DNA of 36,958 bases, from positions 1 through 36,958 of the forward strand of contig CAMAWG010000024.1 of the NCBI GenBank assembly GCA_945861855.1, in the 5' to 3' direction. A model generated the notes under the pieces. The model did no database searches, was not told where the DNA came from, and worked only from the letters and a program-made list of their open reading frames with translations. The stretch's first letter is position 1; every line of letters begins with the position of its first letter. Below are positions 33,017 through 36,958 of the stretch, one piece after another. This DNA is from Rhodoplanes serenus. GTDB taxonomy: Bacteria; Pseudomonadota; Alphaproteobacteria; Rhizobiales; Xanthobacteraceae. Position numbers and translations under genes: made by a program.

Positions 33017-33155
33017 CCGCATTAGCCGAATGAAGAGCGTTCACATGCACTCGATGGAGGCCGAGCACAGATGTTGCAATAGCGAAGCCGGTTCAGTCCC
33101 TATCAAAGCACTGGTTCGAGCCCATACGATGCCGCTCACTGGGCATGGGGAGCAT

Positions 33156-34145
33156 ATGCGACGACGCGAGTTCATCACGTTGCTAGGTGGTGTGGCTGCC
33201 ACATGGCCGCTTGCCGCGCGTGCGCAACAGACCGGCCGGATGCGGCGCATCGGTGTGCTACTCGGGGCGTACACCGAGACCGACCAAGCGGGCCAAGCGC
33301 GTCTCGGGATTTTTCTCAAGACGCTGCGGGAACTTGGCTGGGAAGACGGCCGCAACCTCCGAATCGATTATCGCTGGGGTGCCGGTAACACAGAGAAAAA
33401 CAGGAGCTTCGCGGCGGAACTGGTGCGTTCCGCGCCGGATGTCATCATCGTTACGAGCGATCCGGTGTTGGCGGAGTTGCACAGGTTGACAAGCACGATC
33501 CCCGTTATTTTCACCCAAGTTTCCGAGCCCGTCGAAGGCGGCATCGTTGCGAGCCTTGCCCGACCGGGCGGCAACAAAACCGGCTTTCAGAACTTCGAAC
33601 CAGCCATCGGCGGCAAGTGGCTGGATATGCTGAAGGAGGTTGCGCCCAACCTAAAGAACGCTGGCGCGCTGCTAAGCCGGGATGCAACAGCACATGCGGC
33701 ATTCCTTCAGGCGGCCCAGAACGTTGCGCCGTCGCTTGGCATGACCGTAACTGTCGTAGACGTTCATAACGAGCTTGAACGCGCCATCACGGAGTATGCA
33801 GAGCAGCATCCAGAGTGCGGCCTGCTGGTCTTCCCTCACCCGCGGACCATTGCGAACCGGCGATTAATCCACTCTCTGGCAGTCCGCCACCGGACACCGG
33901 CGATCTATCCCTATCGATATTTTGCAGTTGACGGCGGCCTGATCAGCTACGGGCCGGATCAGATCGATCAATGGCGCGGTGCAGCCATTTATTTGGATCG
34001 CATCCTCAGGGGCGAGAAGCCGTCCGAACTGCCGGTGCAGACGCCGACGAAGTATGAGCTAGCAATCAACCTCAAGGCAGCAAAGGCCATCGGACTGACA
34101 GTTCCATCCGGCCTGATCGTACGCGCCGACGAGGTGATCGAATGA
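33156..34145 (+). CDS. ABC-type substrate-binding protein (PF04392 type), copy 1
   Basis: The 329-residue periplasmic binding protein begins MRRREFITLLGGVAATWPLA with an RRREF twin-arginine-like motif and a cleavage region at AARAQQ. Two Rossmann-like lobes follow, with the family landmarks IGVLLGAYTETD, LRELGWEDGRNLRIDYRWG, IVASLARPGGNKTGFQNFE, KWLDMLKEVAPNL and the C-terminal RADEVIE. Such proteins are greatly expanded in Bradyrhizobium and relatives, often without permease or ATPase genes, as here. It appears less GC-rich than the neighbouring housekeeping genes. The stop overlaps the next gene by ATGA. Confidence 0.9.
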   Translation: MRRREFITLLGGVAATWPLAARAQQTGRMRRIGVLLGAYTETDQAGQARLGIFLKTLRELGWEDGRNLRIDYRWGAGNTEKNRSFAAELVRSAPDVIIVTSDPVLAELHRLTSTIPVIFTQVSEPVEGGIVASLARPGGNKTGFQNFEPAIGGKWLDMLKEVAPNLKNAGALLSRDATAHAAFLQAAQNVAPSLGMTVTVVDVHNELERAITEYAEQHPECGLLVFPHPRTIANRRLIHSLAVRHRTPAIYPYRYFAVDGGLISYGPDQIDQWRGAAIYLDRILRGEKPSELPVQTPTKYELAINLKAAKAIGLTVPSGLIVRADEVIE

Positions 34146-35134
34146 GGACGCGCCGCAAGTTCATCACGCTTCTCGGTGGCGCGGCGGCTGCGTGGCCGGT
34201 GGTGGCGCGGGCGCAGCAGGGCGAGATCGCTAGGCGGATCGGCATAATCCTGCCCGCAGCTTCCGACAATGCAGAATTTCAGACCCGCCTCGCGGCGTTC
34301 CATCAGGCACTGGAGCAATTGGGCTGGATCATCGGTCGCAACGTGCAGATTGATACCCGCTGGGCCACTGCTAATGCCGCCGACATTCGCAGACACGTGG
34401 CGGAATTGGTCGCGCTAACGCCTGACGTCATCCTGGCCCATGCGTCCACGACGGTGGGGCCGTTGCTGCAGGCGACGCGCACCGTGCCGATCGTGTTCCC
34501 GGTCGCCGCTGATCCGGTCGCCGCCGGCTTCGTCGACAGCCTTGCGCGGCCGGGCGGCAACGCCACCGGTTTCATGGACTTCGAATACGGCATGGCTGCG
34601 AAATGGCTGGAGCTGCTCAAGCAGATCGCGCCGAACGCGACGCGAGTGGCGGTCCTGCGTGACCCTGGTATCCCCACCGGCCCCGCCCAGTTCGGCGTCA
34701 TCCAGGCCATGGCGCCGTCGCTCAGGGTCGAGGCCATAGCGGTCAACGTGCGTGACGCGCCAGAGATCGAGCGCGACGTAGCGACGTTCGCGCGCTCCAG
34801 CAACGGCGGCCTGCTTGTGACGTCGAGCAGCTTGTCGCGGCTTCATCGCGATTTGATCGTCACGCTGGCGGCCCGGCACAAGCTGCCGGCGGTCTACTGG
34901 GACCGCTTCTTCGTTGCCGCCGGCGGCTTGATCTCCTATGGGTCTGATACCATCGACATGTACCGGCGCGCAGCTGGCTACGTCGGCCGCATCCTCAAGG
35001 GCGAGAAACCAGCCGACTTGCCGGTGCAGGCACCGACCAAGTACGAGTTGGTGATCAACCTCAAAACCGCCAAGGCGCTCGGCCTCACGGTGCCACCGTC
35101 CGTGCTCGCGCGCGCCGACGAGGTAATTGAGTGA
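34142..35134 (+). CDS. ABC-type substrate-binding protein (PF04392 type), copy 2
   Basis: The 330-residue protein has an export signal MRTRRKFITLLGGAAAAWPV ending at ARAQQ. The fold is the same as copy 1: IGIILPAASDNAEFQ, LEQLGWIIGRNVQIDTRWAT, FVDSLARPGGNATGFMDFEY, KWLELLKQIAPNATRVAVLR and LPVQAPTKYELVINLKTAKA, ending RADEVIE. The C-terminal halves of copies 1 and 2 are closely similar while the ligand-facing middle differs, suggesting duplication and divergence. It is coupled to copy 1 by an ATGA overlap. The ligand is unknown; related annotations often mention sugars or aromatic compounds, but that is not visible here. Confidence 0.9.
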   Translation: MRTRRKFITLLGGAAAAWPVVARAQQGEIARRIGIILPAASDNAEFQTRLAAFHQALEQLGWIIGRNVQIDTRWATANAADIRRHVAELVALTPDVILAHASTTVGPLLQATRTVPIVFPVAADPVAAGFVDSLARPGGNATGFMDFEYGMAAKWLELLKQIAPNATRVAVLRDPGIPTGPAQFGVIQAMAPSLRVEAIAVNVRDAPEIERDVATFARSSNGGLLVTSSSLSRLHRDLIVTLAARHKLPAVYWDRFFVAAGGLISYGSDTIDMYRRAAGYVGRILKGEKPADLPVQAPTKYELVINLKTAKALGLTVPPSVLARADEVIE

Positions 35135-35349
35135 TGTCGCCTCTTGGCACGTTTCGGGCATCCCGGCATGTCCGCGCAACGGTCGCTATCGGGCCAAATC
35201 GGACGTGGCCCGGTTAGGTCAAAATCGATGCAAATGACCCAACTCTGCTATCGAGCAGTGCCTCTTGTTGCGGTAGCGAAGTGGCTTTCAGTCCTTCCAG
35301 TACGCACACTTCTGCCGTTACGATGGCGTCTCCTGAACCTGGGGTGGAC
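35135..35349 (+). other. Gap between binding-protein copies 2 and 3
   Basis: These 215 bases contain no supported gene. The stretch 35267-35300 (TTGCggTAGCGAAGtgG, then TCAGTCC) resembles 33073-33104 upstream of copy 1 (TTGCaaTAGCGAAGccG, then TCAGTCC). This suggests that the leader was duplicated along with the coding sequences. Confidence 0.5.
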
Positions 35350-36339
35350 ATGAGGCGGCGTGAGTTCATCACGCTTTGTGGCGGTGCGGCGGCGTCATCG
35401 ACGCTTTCATCGCATTCAGCGCACGCGCAATCGGCGCGGACCTTCCGGATAGGCATAATCGGCCCGGCCCTCACCAGCGCGCCTCCGATTTCCTACACCC
35501 GCACATTCCTTGCCACGTTGCGCGAGCTTGGCTTTGTCGAGGGGGGGAACCTTGTGGTCGAATATCGGCCGCAGGACGATCCGCGCGGCATCTTCGCTGT
35601 GGCGGCCGACCTGATGCGGACTCAGCCTGAGTTGATAGTGGTTGCGGGCGGCGAACTGCCGCTGCAGGCCGTGGTCGGCGCCAGTATTGCGGTCCCGATC
35701 GTGATGGTTGCCGTCAACTACGATCCGATCGGACGAGGCTACGTGAAGAGCCTTGCCCGGCCGGGCGGTAACATCACAGGCGTCGTGTTCCGGCAATTGG
35801 AATTTGCCGGAAAGTTGGTCGAACTTTTGAGGGAGGCATTTCCAGGCCGGACTCGGATGGCGGTGGTGTTCGATGCGCAGACCACCGACGTATTCGGTGC
35901 TGCGGAGCAGACTGCGAAGTTGCTTGGCATGCAGGTCCAGCCGATCAAGCTCGAAAAATCGCCGTACGATTTTGATACCGCATTCCGCGATGCCTCGGTG
36001 GGCAACGCGCAAGTGGCGCTGGTGCTGTCGAGCATCATCTTCACCCGCCACCGATCCGAAATCGCCCAGCTCGCCATCCGGCATCGCCTGCCGTCCATCT
36101 ATACCGCTAGGCACTACGTCGATGTCGGCGGGCTGATATCCTATGGTGTCGACTTCACCACGATGTGGCGCAGCGTCGGCGCCCTTGTCGCCAAAATCTT
36201 GAAGGGCGCCAAGCCCGCTGATCTGCCGGTAGAACTCGCTACGAAGTTCGACACGGTGGTTAACCTGAAAACCGCCAAGGCGATGGGCATCGAGCTGCCG
36301 ACCTCAATCCTGTTGCGCGCCGACGAGGTGATCGAATAG
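35350..36339 (+). CDS. ABC-type substrate-binding protein (PF04392 type), copy 3
   Basis: The 329-residue protein begins MRRREFITLCGGAAASSTLS, with probable cleavage after SAHAQ. Family features include IGIIGPALTSAPPISYTRTF, LRELGFVEGGNLVVEYRPQD, YVKSLARPGGNITGVVFRQL, KLVELLREAFPGRTRMAVVF, GGLISYGVDFTTMWRSVGAL and the ending LLRADEVIE. It is the most divergent of the three copies and has its own 215-base upstream region, so it may be expressed separately. No permease or ATPase accompanies it. The start at 35350 keeps the conserved signal; an ATG at 35281 only adds a non-conserved stretch. Confidence 0.9.
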   Translation: MRRREFITLCGGAAASSTLSSHSAHAQSARTFRIGIIGPALTSAPPISYTRTFLATLRELGFVEGGNLVVEYRPQDDPRGIFAVAADLMRTQPELIVVAGGELPLQAVVGASIAVPIVMVAVNYDPIGRGYVKSLARPGGNITGVVFRQLEFAGKLVELLREAFPGRTRMAVVFDAQTTDVFGAAEQTAKLLGMQVQPIKLEKSPYDFDTAFRDASVGNAQVALVLSSIIFTRHRSEIAQLAIRHRLPSIYTARHYVDVGGLISYGVDFTTMWRSVGALVAKILKGAKPADLPVELATKFDTVVNLKTAKAMGIELPTSILLRADEVIE

Positions 36340-36671
36340 TGCGACGTTGTTTGCTGCACATGCTCACGGTACCCATCGGCACTTAGCGGGCATCGAGCCT
36401 GCATTCCCGAATGGCTGCTTTTGCGGCAATCGCGGACAGGCCAACCTCTCGTTTTATGAGTATCCGCCCGAGGCGGGCTCTGTAACGCAGGGAAAGCTTG
36501 CCCACCGGGCCGTCTAGGGCTATATCCCCAGCCGTCCGGGCCGCCACATCAACGACGTGGCCACCCGAGCGGGCCGAGGGCGCGATTTAATCGCCCCTCG
36601 CGGTTGGAGGACCAAGCCCCGCTTCGAGCCCCGCCGCGGCGCACCGGACCCCTGAACCAATCGTACCGATC
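36340..36671 (+). other. Non-coding gap before the rpsA leader
   Basis: No supported gene is seen here. A short CCGCC-cga-GGCGG hairpin at 36464-36476 is the only visible candidate for ending transcription of the binding-protein genes, and it lacks a T-run. The remainder shows no recognisable RNA gene. Confidence 0.4.
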
Positions 36672-36731
36672 GCGCGGTTTCGCGCCGGCCTGCCGATTTT
36701 CCGGCAGTTGCTGCAGGCCTGCGGGGCCTGC
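36672..36731 (+). promoter_or_regulatory. Three consecutive hairpins in the rpsA leader
   Basis: GCGCG-gttt-CGCGC (36672-36685), CTGCCG-attttc-CGGCAG (36690-36707) and GCAGGCC-tgcgg-GGCCTGC (36713-36731) are perfect stem-loops packed into 60 bases, ending 59 bases before the rpsA start. The E. coli rpsA leader also forms three hairpins and is the target of S1 self-repression. A similar role is inferred from the layout, not from sequence identity. Confidence 0.55.
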
Positions 36732-36790
36732 GGCCCGCGCGTTCGGAACGCCCTTAACCCCAACCGCCTGCGCACCGCTTTGGAGACTTT

Positions 36791-36958
36791 ATGGCCACTG
36801 GAACTGCCACCGCGCCGTCGCGCGAAGACTTCGCCGCCCTGCTCGAAGAGACCTTCGGCGGCGGCAATCTGCAGGAAGGGTCCGTCATCAAGGGGACCGT
36901 CGTCGGCATCGAGAAGGACCTGGCGGTCATCGATGTCGGCTTGAAGACCGAAGGACGC
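36791..36958 (+). CDS. rpsA: 30S ribosomal protein S1 (N-terminal part, runs off the window)
   Basis: The first 56 codons read MATGTATAPSREDFAALLEE, then GNLQEGSVIKGTVVGIEKDL and AVIDVGLKTEGR, the start of the first S1 domain. S1 recruits mRNA to the ribosome and is essential in Gram-negative bacteria. GGAG lies about nine bases before the ATG. The gene normally follows cmk directly; here it is 4.9 kb away, behind yghU and the binding-protein array. Its leader carries three strong hairpins that may mediate self-control. Confidence 0.96.
   Translation, partial: MATGTATAPSREDFAALLEETFGGGNLQEGSVIKGTVVGIEKDLAVIDVGLKTEGR

Overview
The window looks like a high-GC alphaproteobacterial chromosome, most likely Hyphomicrobiales close to Bradyrhizobium, Rhodopseudomonas or Pseudolabrys. 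The evidence is the gene order rnd-lptC-lptA-lptB-rpoN-hpf-ptsN, an Hsp20 gene paired with a DUF1150 gene, a TIGR02300 (FYDLN-acid) gene beside a class II aroA, several orphan ABC-type and Bug-type solute-binding proteins, and palindromic intergenic repeats of the kind common in this order. The taxon is inferred from gene content; no search was run.

Layout. 1-1293 (minus strand): infC with a rare ATT start, rpmI, and what looks like the first eight codons of rplT cut short by a stop, followed at once by the start of an unrelated membrane protein that leaves the window. 1503-6172: an alpha/beta hydrolase, then a tight minus-strand cluster (Bug-type binding protein, SDR, MalY/PatB-type C-S lyase, PuuD-type hydrolase). 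6240-9172: queG, a GST and uppP. 9174-11810: a diguanylate cyclase broken by a one-base frameshift, and an NDUFA9-like protein. 11960-13577: tRNA-Leu(CAG), a small lipoprotein and a gentisate 1,2-dioxygenase-type cupin enzyme. 13589-20036: a housekeeping block for LPS export (lptC, lptA, lptB), sigma-54, ribosome hibernation and the nitrogen PTS. 20140-24000: a DUF1906 protein, DUF1150 plus Hsp20 under an apparent RpoH promoter with a possible RNA thermometer, and a secreted caspase-like protein. 24202-27624: an enolase-superfamily enzyme, a 2OG-Fe(II) oxygenase-like protein, a gamma-resorcylate-type decarboxylase and a GIY-YIG protein. 27763-31846: tRNA-Ala(GGC), TIGR02300, aroA, a cyclopropane-fatty-acid synthase and cmk. 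31847-36790: an insertion between cmk and rpsA holding yghU and three orphan ABC-type binding proteins. The window ends in the first 56 codons of rpsA, whose leader can form three consecutive hairpins.

The main points of interest are the apparently truncated rplT at the left edge, the split aroA-cmk-rpsA cluster with its binding-protein array and a relic export leader ahead of yghU, the structured rpsA leader, the RpoH promoter plus thermometer-like hairpin on hsp20, the frameshifted diguanylate cyclase, the CTG start of queG, and substitutions at conserved positions in the EPSP synthase and the mandelate-racemase-family protein. No CRISPR array, prophage or transposase was seen. No complete and clearly novel multi-gene system could be established from sequence alone.
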